Positions 19,679-28,884 are shown, counted from the first letter of the stretch. The stretch: DNA of 36,819 nt from Nitrospinales bacterium (GCA_022450865.1 JAKUOQ010000008.1:1-36819), one strand, 5' to 3'. Program-made: numbers and translations. The notes: a model not told the origin generated them from the sequence alone.

Positions 19679-21388
19679 ATGAACAAGATTGAAATTTTAA
19701 AATCTATAAAAGATGGATTAAAAATAAAAGAAGAAATTACTCGTTTTGCAAAAGAGGGGTGGAAGTCAATCAGCGAAGACGACATTCAACGTCTCAAATG
19801 GTTTGGGTTATTTTTGCGCAATCCGACCCCCGGCTATTTCATGCAGCGAGTGCGTATTCCCAATGGTATTTCTTTTTCATATCAGATAAAAGCTTTATGT
19901 TCCATTGCTAAAAACTTTGGGAATGGCATCATCGATATCACCACACGCCAGCAAGTCCAGTTGCGTAATTTAAAGATCGAAGATGTTCCTGAAATTTTTA
20001 CCATTCAGGAAGGGGTAGGTATCACCTCGATTCAGACTGGACTGGACAACGTTCGAAACATTATGGGTTGTCCTGTAGCGGGATTGAGTTCAAAAGAAAA
20101 GGTCGACGGTTATTCACAAGTTAAAGCATTGACCAAATATATATCGGGCAACTCTGAATTCTCAAATCTGCCTCGAAAACTCAACATTGCCATTACTGGT
20201 TGTTCCGATGATTGTATCCACGCAGAAACTCAAGACTTGGCATTGGTCCCCGCCGTTCAGGAATTGGGTGGTAACACAGTTTATGGTTTCAATATTTTAG
20301 TGGGTGGAAAGCTGGGTTCAGGCGGTTACCGTATTGCCACACCACTAGATGTGTTTGTGATACCAGAAGATGTTGTTAAGGTTTGCTCGGAAATCATTCT
20401 TTTGTTCCGCGACCATGGTAGTCGTGAAATTCGTAGCAAAAACAGGCTGGCGTTTCTTATAGAAGAATGGGGTGAAGCAAAATTTAGGAAGGCTTTGCAG
20501 GAAAAATTGAATGATAAGCTAACACCTTCTGGAGTCGATTTAAGAAGTAATCAAAAGTCGGAGCATATTGGTATCTACAGGCAAAAGCAGTCATCGTTGA
20601 GCTATGTTGGGTTAAAAGTTCCGGTAGGAAGGATTCATGCCGATAAGTTACAGGATATTGCCCTTATTGCAGAAAAGTATGGAAATGGTGAGATTCGATT
20701 TTCACATTCCAATTCTCTGATTATTCCAAATGTTCCGGATCAAAAACTAGGGGATTTGCTGGAAGAACCTCTAGTTAAAGAATTTACTTATCATCCTTCC
20801 AGTATCATGAAGGGATTGGTCAGTTGCGTGGGTATTGATTATTGTCATCTAGCAACGATTGAAACTAAGTCTCGTGCTTTACAGGTAGCTAAGGAATTAG
20901 AGGATAAATTGCCTGATACGGAATCGATTAATATGCATTGGTCGGGATGCCCGGCGGGTTGTGGAAATCATCTCGTAGCGGATATTGGCTTATTGGGTAA
21001 AAAAATAAAACAAGGAAACGAGGTTGTGGATGCAGTTGATGTTTTTATGGGAGGCCGCACAGGTATTGACCCCAAACTTGCAACAAAAGTAATGGAGGAT
21101 GTGCCCTGTGATGAGTTAGCGAAAGTTTTACAGCATATGGTTCCATACCACACGAGGGAAAAAATGCATCCAATTAAAGGGAAGAAATACAAACGTAACT
21201 GGAAAAAGGCTTCACTAGCAATTCCTTTAGAAGAATCTTCAAGTTCCGAAAAAATAAAGCCAAGGAACCAAAATATAGATATTAAACCATTGTCTTACAA
21301 TACTGAAGACACAGTAAAAATTTTGAACTCCAAAGGCTGGAAGAAAAATTCTGATGGATGGCTGGAAAAGGAGATAAGTTATGATTGA
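19679..21388 (+). CDS. nirA: Assimilatory ferredoxin-dependent nitrite reductase (siroheme/4Fe-4S)
   Basis: LRNPTPGYFMQRVRIPNG...ITTRQQVQLRNL...VRNIMGCPVAG; siroheme ligands SCVGIDYCHLA...HWSGCPAGCGNHLVADIGLLG; followed by amt. Confidence 0.9.
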   Translation: MNKIEILKSIKDGLKIKEEITRFAKEGWKSISEDDIQRLKWFGLFLRNPTPGYFMQRVRIPNGISFSYQIKALCSIAKNFGNGIIDITTRQQVQLRNLKIEDVPEIFTIQEGVGITSIQTGLDNVRNIMGCPVAGLSSKEKVDGYSQVKALTKYISGNSEFSNLPRKLNIAITGCSDDCIHAETQDLALVPAVQELGGNTVYGFNILVGGKLGSGGYRIATPLDVFVIPEDVVKVCSEIILLFRDHGSREIRSKNRLAFLIEEWGEAKFRKALQEKLNDKLTPSGVDLRSNQKSEHIGIYRQKQSSLSYVGLKVPVGRIHADKLQDIALIAEKYGNGEIRFSHSNSLIIPNVPDQKLGDLLEEPLVKEFTYHPSSIMKGLVSCVGIDYCHLATIETKSRALQVAKELEDKLPDTESINMHWSGCPAGCGNHLVADIGLLGKKIKQGNEVVDAVDVFMGGRTGIDPKLATKVMEDVPCDELAKVLQHMVPYHTREKMHPIKGKKYKRNWKKASLAIPLEESSSSEKIKPRNQNIDIKPLSYNTEDTVKILNSKGWKKNSDGWLEKEISYD

Positions 21389-21470
21389 AAATTACATTCA
21401 AATATCAAGCAAAACCATTATGTATCAAACCTTGGATTCCATGCATTCGTTTTACAATTTCTCTTACTAG
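21381..21470 (+). CDS. Small ORF (29 aa) translationally coupled to nirA, function unknown
   Basis: ATG overlaps the last 8 nt of nirA; AAGGAG SD 7 nt upstream; translation MIENYIQISSKTIMYQTLDSMHSFYNFSY*. Below the ORF-track size cutoff. Confidence 0.35.
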   Translation: MIENYIQISSKTIMYQTLDSMHSFYNFSY

Positions 21471-21541
21471 TATTATTATAAATGGGATGCTTCAAACAGC
21501 ATCAATAATTCCTCAACCCTTCCCTTCGTTTAGAGGAAAAA

Positions 21542-22774
21542 ATGGATAAAAATATTGAATCAATAATTAATAGTGCCGATGTATTGTTTATGATGCTAGG
21601 GGGGGTAATGGTCTTCGCTATGCATGGCGGCTTTGCCTTTCTCGAAGTAGGTACGGTTAGAAAGAAAAATCAAATCAACGCATTAGTAAAAATTCTTGTT
21701 GACCTTGCCTTGTCGACATTGGTTTATTTCTTTGTTGGTTTTTCAATTGCTTATGGAATCAACTTCTTCCTCCCCGCAAAAGAATTACTTGGAGAGAAAC
21801 AAGGCTATGAATTAGTACATTTTTTCTTTTTGCTTACCTTCGCGGCAGCAATCCCCGCAATTATTTCTGGTGGTATTGCTGAGCGAGCTAAATTCTGGAC
21901 TCAAGGTTTAGCTGCTGCCATATTTGTTGGGATCGCCTACCCACTATTCGAGGGCATGGTATGGGGAAAAATTACGTTTCTGGGTCAACCTGATTCATGG
22001 TTAGCTAAAATTTCAGGGGGAATCCCTTTTCACGACTATGCAGGCTCAGTTGTCGTTCACTCCATGGGAGGATGGATAGCTCTAGCTGGTATTATTGTTC
22101 TGGGTCCGCGATTGGGAAGATGGGACTCCGAAGGTCGCAGTCGCCCTATCCCTATTAGCAACATTCCTTTCATGGCATTAGGAACATGGATGCTATGCAT
22201 TGGTTGGTTTGGGTTTAATGTCATGTCAGCGGCAACCCTACAAGGAATTTCCGGTTTAGTGGCAATAAACTCATTATTTGCAATGGCTGGAGGAATAATA
22301 GCGGCTTTAATTATTTCCGATAATGATCCTGGTTTTATTCATAATGGAGCACTTGCTGGTTTGGTTTCCATTTGCGCTGGTTCTGATCAAGTCCATCCAA
22401 TAGGTGCCTTGGCAACCGGAGCCGTAGCGGGTTTTATTTTTGTAAAAGGTTTTATATGGGAACAGGAAAAATTAAAAATTGATGACGTGCTGGGAGTCTG
22501 GCCTTTGCATGGGTTGGCAGGCTCATGGGGTGGCATTGCTTGCGGTATCTTTGGGCAGGAAGCCTTGGGCGGAATGGGAAAAGTAAGTTTTATTGCGCAA
22601 TCGATTGGTAGCCTGGCTGCCATTATTTTGGCCCTATTTTTTGGATTTACTGTTTATAAAATTCTTGATGCAACTGTCGGGATTCGCCTTACAAAAGAAG
22701 AAGAGCAAAAAGGCTCAGACCTTACACTGCATAAAATTGAATCCTACCCAGAGGATAAAAGTAGCCGCTTCTAA
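21542..22774 (+). CDS. amt: Ammonium transporter (Amt family)
   Basis: MMLGGVMVFAMHGGFAFLEVGTVRKKNQINALVKILVDL...FHDYAGSVVVHSMGGWIALAGIIVLGPRLGRW...FGFNVMSA...VWPLHGLAGSWGGIACGIFG. Confidence 0.95.
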   Translation: MDKNIESIINSADVLFMMLGGVMVFAMHGGFAFLEVGTVRKKNQINALVKILVDLALSTLVYFFVGFSIAYGINFFLPAKELLGEKQGYELVHFFFLLTFAAAIPAIISGGIAERAKFWTQGLAAAIFVGIAYPLFEGMVWGKITFLGQPDSWLAKISGGIPFHDYAGSVVVHSMGGWIALAGIIVLGPRLGRWDSEGRSRPIPISNIPFMALGTWMLCIGWFGFNVMSAATLQGISGLVAINSLFAMAGGIIAALIISDNDPGFIHNGALAGLVSICAGSDQVHPIGALATGAVAGFIFVKGFIWEQEKLKIDDVLGVWPLHGLAGSWGGIACGIFGQEALGGMGKVSFIAQSIGSLAAIILALFFGFTVYKILDATVGIRLTKEEEQKGSDLTLHKIESYPEDKSSRF

Positions 22775-22879
22775 CAATTTAAGAATTACTTATAAAATAA
22801 ATTTGCCTTTTGCACTTAGAATCCCCATCCCATTTAAAATTAAGGGGTTATCAAAATAAACTCTTTAATAATTATAGGG

Positions 22880-22909
22880 TTGACAGTAAATCCTCCCACC
22901 TTATATACT
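22880..22909 (+). promoter_or_regulatory. Candidate sigma70-type promoter of the nuoE-G-D cluster
   Basis: TTGACA (22880-22885), 18-bp spacer, TATACT (22904-22909), in the intergenic region before the ATG at 23046. Confidence 0.5.
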
Positions 22910-23045
22910 TCGGCCTCTTAGCAGGATTCTAGGGGAGAGTGGTATTATAATAAATACAGACAGTTCACTTATTTTTTCCCATCCCGTAGCAATTATTCCT
23001 GATAAATTTATGACAGGAATGTGCTGATATTCTTGAGGCTTAATC

Positions 23046-23579
23046 ATGGAAACCAATCCTTTGGTGACAGAAGAAGAAGAACAGATTGATCTGGCACCAA
23101 CTGAGGAAATCATAAAAAAGTTGCCGGACAATTCGCGAGGCTATCTAATTCCAACTTTGGATAAAGTTCAAAATGTCTATCGGTTTCTTCCTGACCCAGC
23201 GATGGAATTATTGATGGAATTCTTTAATGTTTCTCGTGCCGAAATATATGGGGTTATCTCATTTTACCCCCAACTTAGGATTACTGAACCTGGTAAATAT
23301 ATTATTAAACTATGCTATGGAACAGCTTGTTTTGTTAAGGGAGCACCCATTATTAATGAAAAAATTCACGACAAATACCATATAAAACCAGGCGAAACTG
23401 ACAAATCAAAATTATTCACTTTACAGACCGCTTCATGTCTTGGAAACTGTGGGGCTGCGCCCATGGCCATTATCGGTGAAGATACTTACGGTACAATTGA
23501 TCCCGAAAAAACGTTCGACATACTTTCGGAATACAAAATGGATGACGAAGAAACGCCTGTTACAGAGGAGGTAGGATGA
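23046..23579 (+). CDS. nuoE: NADH-quinone oxidoreductase subunit E (2Fe-2S thioredoxin-like)
   Basis: RGYLIPTLDKVQNVYRFLPDPAMELLMEFFNVSRAEIYGVISFYPQLR...CYGTACFVKGAP...LQTASCLGNCGAAPMAII, N1a ligands CxxxxC...CxxxC. Confidence 0.92.
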   Translation: METNPLVTEEEEQIDLAPTEEIIKKLPDNSRGYLIPTLDKVQNVYRFLPDPAMELLMEFFNVSRAEIYGVISFYPQLRITEPGKYIIKLCYGTACFVKGAPIINEKIHDKYHIKPGETDKSKLFTLQTASCLGNCGAAPMAIIGEDTYGTIDPEKTFDILSEYKMDDEETPVTEEVG

Positions 23580-26146
23580 GTACCGTTGAAAAGAAAATTC
23601 TCAACGTAAAAATCAATGGCGAAGAGACCACCGTTCCGGAGGGGACAGTTGTTCTTGAAGTTTGCAAGCAAAATGATGTTGAGGTTTCAAATCTTTGCTA
23701 CAACCGCAAACTAAAACCTTTTGCCGCCTGTCGGACCTGCATGGTTGAGACTGTTGTCGATGGAAAAAAAGAACTAGTTTACTCCTGCACACAACCTGTT
23801 GCCGAAGGAATGGAAATCAACACAGCGACAGAGGAAACCGATCGTTACAATAAAGCCTGCCTCGAAATGCTTCTTGTGGAACATCCGTTAGATTGTCCCA
23901 TTTGTGACAAATCGGGGGTCTGCCCTCTGCAAGATAACACTGATTTGCTCCAGCTTTATGATGGTCGATTCGAAACCCAAAGACGAAACGAACCTAGTAT
24001 TAAAACGAACCCAATCATCGAGTTTTATCTTAACCGCTGTATCATGTGTGGCCTTTGCGTGAGAGCCTGTGATGAAATTCAGGGTGTCCAAGCCCTGGAC
24101 TTCCATAAACGTGGAATGAGTGTAGGTATTGGAACGGCAAATGACGAGCCACTGGATTGTGAATTCTGTGGACAGTGCATAACGGTTTGCCCTACCGGTG
24201 CTTTAATGGATATGACATCAGAAGCTAGAGGCTTGGCAGCGATGTTCACTGAAACTCATTCGACCTGCAATTACTGTTCGTGGGGTTGCACAGTAAAACT
24301 TGAAACGAAAAAAGGCGAAGTCATTCGAATTGAAGCCGATGAAAACTACGACATCGGAATAAACGAAGGCAACCTTTGCGCAAAAGGACGATTTGGTCAT
24401 GGCATCATTCATAATGATCAACGAATTGAAAATCCATTAATGAATATAGGAGGAGATTTTCAGGAAATCACCTGGGATGAAGCACTCCGAACTATAGCTG
24501 ATCGGATGCAAACCACAGTTAACCGCAGTGGTCCAAACAGCCTTGCTGCAATTGGCTCCGAAAAACTGACTAATGAAGAAAACTATTTATTACAAAAATT
24601 ATACAGAAACATTTTGGGATCGAATCAACTAAATAACCTCGCAAATATCAGGGCTCCTTACTTAAATCAATTTATGTTGGATTGTTTTGACAACGGCATC
24701 TCTTCACAATCCATAACCAAACTACAAGAAGCAGATGTAGTTCTGGTTTTCAATTCAGATCTTCCTTCAGAATATCCTGTGGGAGGAAACTCTGTCCGAT
24801 TTGGTACGATCTTTAACAACACAGATATCCTGATTGCCAACCCAAGGCGAGTAGTCTTTGAAAGCGAAGCCAAAGTGGATGTGCGCCTAACATACAAGCA
24901 TGGTGCAGACTTGGCCGTAGCTTCTAGACTTACAAGAATTATTATCGATAATAAATTGATTGACATTGAGAAAGCAAAGGCCTCTGTCGACAATTTTGAT
25001 GAACTCGTTAAGTCCCTATCAAACTATACAGCCAAAAATACAGAAAAGTTAACGGGTCTTCCAAATGATGTCCTTACTCTAGCAGCAGAAAAATTTGCGC
25101 GTGATGCGGATAAATTCGTTCTAATTGGCAACGATGTCTTAGACACTGGCCAAGGAGAAGAAGTTTTAAATGCTCTTCTCAATCTTTGTACCTTGGTCAA
25201 CTTTGGTAACAAAGGAAGTGTCAGCATCTACCCACCCAGAGAGCATTGTAATTCGCAGGGTGTTAATGATATGGGGCTTACACCTGAGTTTCTGCCAGGT
25301 TACCAACCGGCAAGTGGAGACAAAAAATCCGATCTGTTTGAAAGTTGTAAAGACGGGACCACCAAGTTTTTATATATCGCAGGAGAAGATCCTATTGGGT
25401 CTTTTTATAGACCTCAACTGGTCAAAGAGGCGCTCAAAACCGTTCCGTTTTTAATTGTTACAGATATTTTCATGACGGAGACGGCCAAAATGGCAGATTT
25501 GATTCTTCCCTCTTCCACATATGCAGAGAAAGATGGAACATTTACGAATATGTCTCGACATGTTCAAGGAGTTGCATCTGCCGTTCTACCCCAAGGTACT
25601 TCAAAACCCGACTTTGATATTTTGATTGAATTGGCAGAAACATTAGGGAAACCATTTGAGCATTCTACTCTTTTTGAAATTCAGCAGGAAATTGAACAAG
25701 CAGCACCCATTTATCAGGGAGTTTTTCCTGGTAAAGAATCAAAACAGTGGATTCCTGCTACATCAAACAAAAAACCTGCATTGAAGGTTAATTCTACTGA
25801 AAATGCATCTGAGGTAAATCACGAAAATTATCCGTTCACACTGCAAACTAACAATCATATGTTCCATATCGGAAGTTATAGCCAGCATGCTAAGGCATTA
25901 GTCGATATAGGGCCTGAATGCATCGCTGAAATCCATCCTGAAGATGCAAAAGGGTTAGGGGTTTCTTCTGGAGATGAAGTTATCATAGAATCTTCGAGCA
26001 ATAAGGTCCAAGTGAAAATTAAAACTACAAAAATAACAAGTCCAGGCATGATTTACGTTCCGAAGAACTGGCCTGAGGTTGCTATCAACGATTTACGCAA
26101 TGGTGAAGAGGGTTTAATACAAGTAAAAGTATCCAAATCCAGTTAA
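23576..26146 (+). CDS. nuoG: NuoG-like subunit with FDH-type N-terminal FeS domain and molybdopterin-oxidoreductase fold lacking catalytic Sec/Cys
   Basis: 2Fe-2S CYNRKLKPFAACRTC; HPLDCPICDKSGVCPLQD; CIMCGLCVRACDEIQGVQAL...CEFCGQCITVCPTGAL; CNYCSWGC...GNLCAKGRFG; GSEKLTNEENYLLQKLYRNILGSNQLNNLANIRAP; ATGA overlap with nuoE. Confidence 0.85.
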   Translation: MSTVEKKILNVKINGEETTVPEGTVVLEVCKQNDVEVSNLCYNRKLKPFAACRTCMVETVVDGKKELVYSCTQPVAEGMEINTATEETDRYNKACLEMLLVEHPLDCPICDKSGVCPLQDNTDLLQLYDGRFETQRRNEPSIKTNPIIEFYLNRCIMCGLCVRACDEIQGVQALDFHKRGMSVGIGTANDEPLDCEFCGQCITVCPTGALMDMTSEARGLAAMFTETHSTCNYCSWGCTVKLETKKGEVIRIEADENYDIGINEGNLCAKGRFGHGIIHNDQRIENPLMNIGGDFQEITWDEALRTIADRMQTTVNRSGPNSLAAIGSEKLTNEENYLLQKLYRNILGSNQLNNLANIRAPYLNQFMLDCFDNGISSQSITKLQEADVVLVFNSDLPSEYPVGGNSVRFGTIFNNTDILIANPRRVVFESEAKVDVRLTYKHGADLAVASRLTRIIIDNKLIDIEKAKASVDNFDELVKSLSNYTAKNTEKLTGLPNDVLTLAAEKFARDADKFVLIGNDVLDTGQGEEVLNALLNLCTLVNFGNKGSVSIYPPREHCNSQGVNDMGLTPEFLPGYQPASGDKKSDLFESCKDGTTKFLYIAGEDPIGSFYRPQLVKEALKTVPFLIVTDIFMTETAKMADLILPSSTYAEKDGTFTNMSRHVQGVASAVLPQGTSKPDFDILIELAETLGKPFEHSTLFEIQQEIEQAAPIYQGVFPGKESKQWIPATSNKKPALKVNSTENASEVNHENYPFTLQTNNHMFHIGSYSQHAKALVDIGPECIAEIHPEDAKGLGVSSGDEVIIESSSNKVQVKIKTTKITSPGMIYVPKNWPEVAINDLRNGEEGLIQVKVSKSS

Positions 26147-26169
26147 TACACACAAACTAATTTCAAGCT

Positions 26170-27360
26170 ATGACTGACTTAAAAGAGAATCTGCATACCG
26201 ATCATATGGTCCTGAACATGGGCCCATCGCATCCTGCGACCCATGGGACGGTAAAATTTCTACTGACTTTAGATGGAGAAACTGTTGTCAATCTGGATGT
26301 AGAAATTGGGTATTTACATCGCGGTTTTGAAAAAATGTGTGAAAGTGTTACCTATGCAAACGTTTTTCCATATACCGACCGATTGAACTACTGCTCTGCA
26401 ATCATGAATAATATCGGGTTTGCATTGGCTGTAGAGAAATTATGTGACATTGAAATAACAGAACGTTGTAAATACATTCGTGTTGTGACTAATGAACTCG
26501 CACGAATTTCGGATCATTATACTAATATTGCTGCAGCCGCATTGGAGCTTGGGGCCCTGACTGCCTTCATCTATTTTGTAGAAGCAAGGGAAATTGTCTG
26601 GGATTTACTCGAAAAGGTTTGTGGCGCACGCCTTACTTCCAACTATATCCGCATTGGTGGTTTGATGTGTGACCTACCTCCAGGGTTTGATGATGATCTA
26701 AAAGCTGCTTATCCTAAATTAGATGATCTTTTTGAAGATGTAGATAAATTACTCACTAAAAACAGAATATTTATTGATCGCATGGAAAATACGGGTGCGA
26801 TTCCTGTAGAAAGTGCTATTTCATGGGGTTTTACAGGTCCCTGCTTAAGGGCAGCAGGCGTGGATTATGATGTGCGTAAAAATCATCCTTATCTCTGTTA
26901 CGACAAACTCAACTTTGACATTCCTCTGGGCAAAACGGGAGACAATTTTGACCGGTATTTAGTTCGCATGGAAGAGATCAAGCAGAGCCTTAAAATTATT
27001 AAACAAGCTATGCGTGATATGCCTGATGGCCCTATTAATGTCGATCACCCCTATTTAAGAAATCCTGCCAAACCCGATGTATACAAACGAATGGAGGAAA
27101 TGATCGCCCATTTTAAAATGGTTATTGATGGATTAAAGCCTCCTGTTGGAGAAGTATATTTCCCCACGGAAGCTGCCAATGGCGAACTTGGTTTCTATAT
27201 AGTAAGTGATGGCTCCGGCAAACCTTATAAATGCCGTGTCCGACCCCCATCCTTCACTTTAACGCAAGCCATGCCGGAAATGTGCGAAGGAGGTATGCTA
27301 GCAGATATTATACCCACATTCGACATGATCAACATGATTGGCGGCGAATGCGATCGCTAG
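26170..27360 (+). CDS. nuoD: NADH-quinone oxidoreductase subunit D (49 kDa)
   Basis: MGPSHPATHGTVKFLLTLDGETVVNLDVEIGYLHRGFEKMCE...YTDRLNYCSAIMNN...GAITAF-type region...PDGPINVDHPYLRNPAK...FDMINMIGGECDR C-terminus. Confidence 0.95.
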   Translation: MTDLKENLHTDHMVLNMGPSHPATHGTVKFLLTLDGETVVNLDVEIGYLHRGFEKMCESVTYANVFPYTDRLNYCSAIMNNIGFALAVEKLCDIEITERCKYIRVVTNELARISDHYTNIAAAALELGALTAFIYFVEAREIVWDLLEKVCGARLTSNYIRIGGLMCDLPPGFDDDLKAAYPKLDDLFEDVDKLLTKNRIFIDRMENTGAIPVESAISWGFTGPCLRAAGVDYDVRKNHPYLCYDKLNFDIPLGKTGDNFDRYLVRMEEIKQSLKIIKQAMRDMPDGPINVDHPYLRNPAKPDVYKRMEEMIAHFKMVIDGLKPPVGEVYFPTEAANGELGFYIVSDGSGKPYKCRVRPPSFTLTQAMPEMCEGGMLADIIPTFDMINMIGGECDR

Positions 27361-27438
27361 TACTCTTATTTAAGAAAACCAACCCTAAAATTATCAGTTA
27401 GCAACTACGCCCTGTCGTTTTAAAATCCGGTTTAATAG

Positions 27439-27663
27439 AGATTAATAGTCATTCTGGGAGGATTTGACCGAAACAAGTATGATTTAAATACTTATTTTGG
27501 CGACTTCGCTCGCCTTATAGATATTTGGGGCATTGAAGTTACGGGTCAGCTGGGACGTCCTGGGATATGGACTAGCACTTCTTTCTTTATCTTTGGATTC
27601 TATATCCTTCGCCCATTTAATAATAGGCTGGGATTTACGGAACGCCTTGTATTAGGCATGTAA
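27439..27663 (+). pseudogene. Possible gene remnant or frameshifted short membrane-protein ORF
   Basis: Stop-free stretch with no ATG: ...GGFDRNKYDLNTYFGDFARLIDIWGIEVTGQLGRPGIWTSTSFFIFGFYILRPFNNRLGFTERLVLGM*. A GGGAGG SD-like motif with TTG start lies in another frame that stops after 7 codons. No family recognised. Confidence 0.25.
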
Positions 27664-27765
27664 CGATAAACCTGACTTCCGTAGTTGAACTACCCCTGGG
27701 ATGTTTGTGAAAGTTAAAATTCTAAATACAATCAAAGTCGCTAAAATATAAGGCAGCTTTAAATT

Positions 27766-28179
27766 TTAAAAAACATCTCTTGAAACTCCGCGCTCTCGCC
27801 CACGCCCACCAGGAGTACGACCCAGCGATGAGGTGAAAACATCTCCCTGTTGTACTAAACCATCGTGTGCGGTGCGGATGGTACCAATTCTATTTTCTTT
27901 AATTTCATTGGCAGCTTCATCAATAAGCTCTTCCTCTTTCTTTTCAGCCTCACTCTTTTTTGGTGCTTCGTCTGTATTTTCAGTTTTAGCAGCAACCTCC
28001 TGCGGCTCAGAATCACTTTCAATGGCCAGGTCTTCGGCTTCTGCTTCTTTCATGGAACCTTTAAAGTTTTTGATACTACGACCAAAAGCAGACCCTATCT
28101 CCGGAAGTTTTCCGGCGCCAAAAATAATCATAATAATTATTAAAATAACCATTAATTCTGGAAAACCAATTCCCATCAT
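27766..28179 (-). CDS. tatA: Sec-independent protein translocase TatA/TatB-like protein
   Basis: MGIGFPELMVILIIIMIIFGAGKLPEIGSAFGRSIKNFKGSMKEAE, canonical TatA TM helix plus amphipathic helix. Long charged tail. Confidence 0.9.
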   Translation of the reverse strand: MMGIGFPELMVILIIIMIIFGAGKLPEIGSAFGRSIKNFKGSMKEAEAEDLAIESDSEPQEVAAKTENTDEAPKKSEAEKKEEELIDEAANEIKENRIGTIRTAHDGLVQQGDVFTSSLGRTPGGRGRERGVSRDVF

Positions 28180-28389
28180 AAGACTATCTCCTTAAGACTG
28201 TTTTATCGAATAAGTCTAACAAAATAAGAACTTAATTGACAGAGTTTTAGAGCTAAACTCAGAAAAAATACAATTATTAGCCCTCCCCTAACAACTTTAA
28301 TGCAAAGTTGACCACAATTTCTATTCAGTTTATATTACTGATTCGCAAATGAATAATAACCAATAAGCTTTTAAATTTGGACTGTACTA

Positions 28390-28884
28390 ATGAATAATGA
28401 TGTTCCCCTCGACATTGAAAAACTGGTTTCCGATAAAATTGATAAGGGTGTTGCTGGTTCCAGCCTTTGCCTAGAGAATCGTAAACTTGGCGATGACGGC
28501 GTTTTAAAATTATCTAATTTAGAGATTTTATCTGAAGTTATCTGTCTAGAATTAGGTGAAAATAATATTAGTGATGAAGGTGTGCATACATTGTGTAACT
28601 CCCCCTATATAGAAAATTTGAAAACCTTAAATTTAAAATCGAATAACATCACTGAATTAGGGGCACAATCTTTAGCGAACTCACCTAAATTAAAAAAACT
28701 GGAGCATTTAATTCTTAAATTTAATCGAATTGGGGAAATGGGGGCTAGTTATTTAGCTCAATCGGAAACTCTGACAAATTTAAGTACTCTTGATCTTTTT
28801 CGGAATAGAATTGGGGATACTGGCACTAAAATTATAAAAAAATCTAAAATCTTCCGAAGTGTGAGCCGAATGAGGCTTGACTAA
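28390..28884 (+). CDS. RNI-type leucine-rich repeat protein
   Basis: Four to five tandem ~27-aa repeats: (L)xLExNxIxDEGVxxLxxSPxIExLKTLNL.. e.g. CLELGENNISDEGVHTLCNSPYIENLK / TLNLKSNNITELGAQSLANSPKLKKLE / HLILKFNRIGEMGASYLAQSETLTNLS / TLDLFRNRIGDTGTKII. Confidence 0.82.
   Translation: MNNDVPLDIEKLVSDKIDKGVAGSSLCLENRKLGDDGVLKLSNLEILSEVICLELGENNISDEGVHTLCNSPYIENLKTLNLKSNNITELGAQSLANSPKLKKLEHLILKFNRIGEMGASYLAQSETLTNLSTLDLFRNRIGDTGTKIIKKSKIFRSVSRMRLD

Noticed and set aside
24667-24993. 108-aa minus-strand ORF inside nuoG
   Set aside because: Opposite strand of a motif-rich coding region; no independent evidence.
27833-28195. Plus-strand ORFs of 120 and 92 aa antisense to tatA
   Set aside because: Shadow ORFs of a strongly supported tatA; low-complexity Ser/Phe-rich translations with no recognisable domain.
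28244-28255. GTTTTAGAGCTA, identical to the first 12 nt of the S. pyogenes Cas9 CRISPR repeat
   Set aside because: Single occurrence with no repeat-spacer periodicity and no cas genes; it is part of a small inverted repeat GAGTTT...AAACTC. Coincidence.
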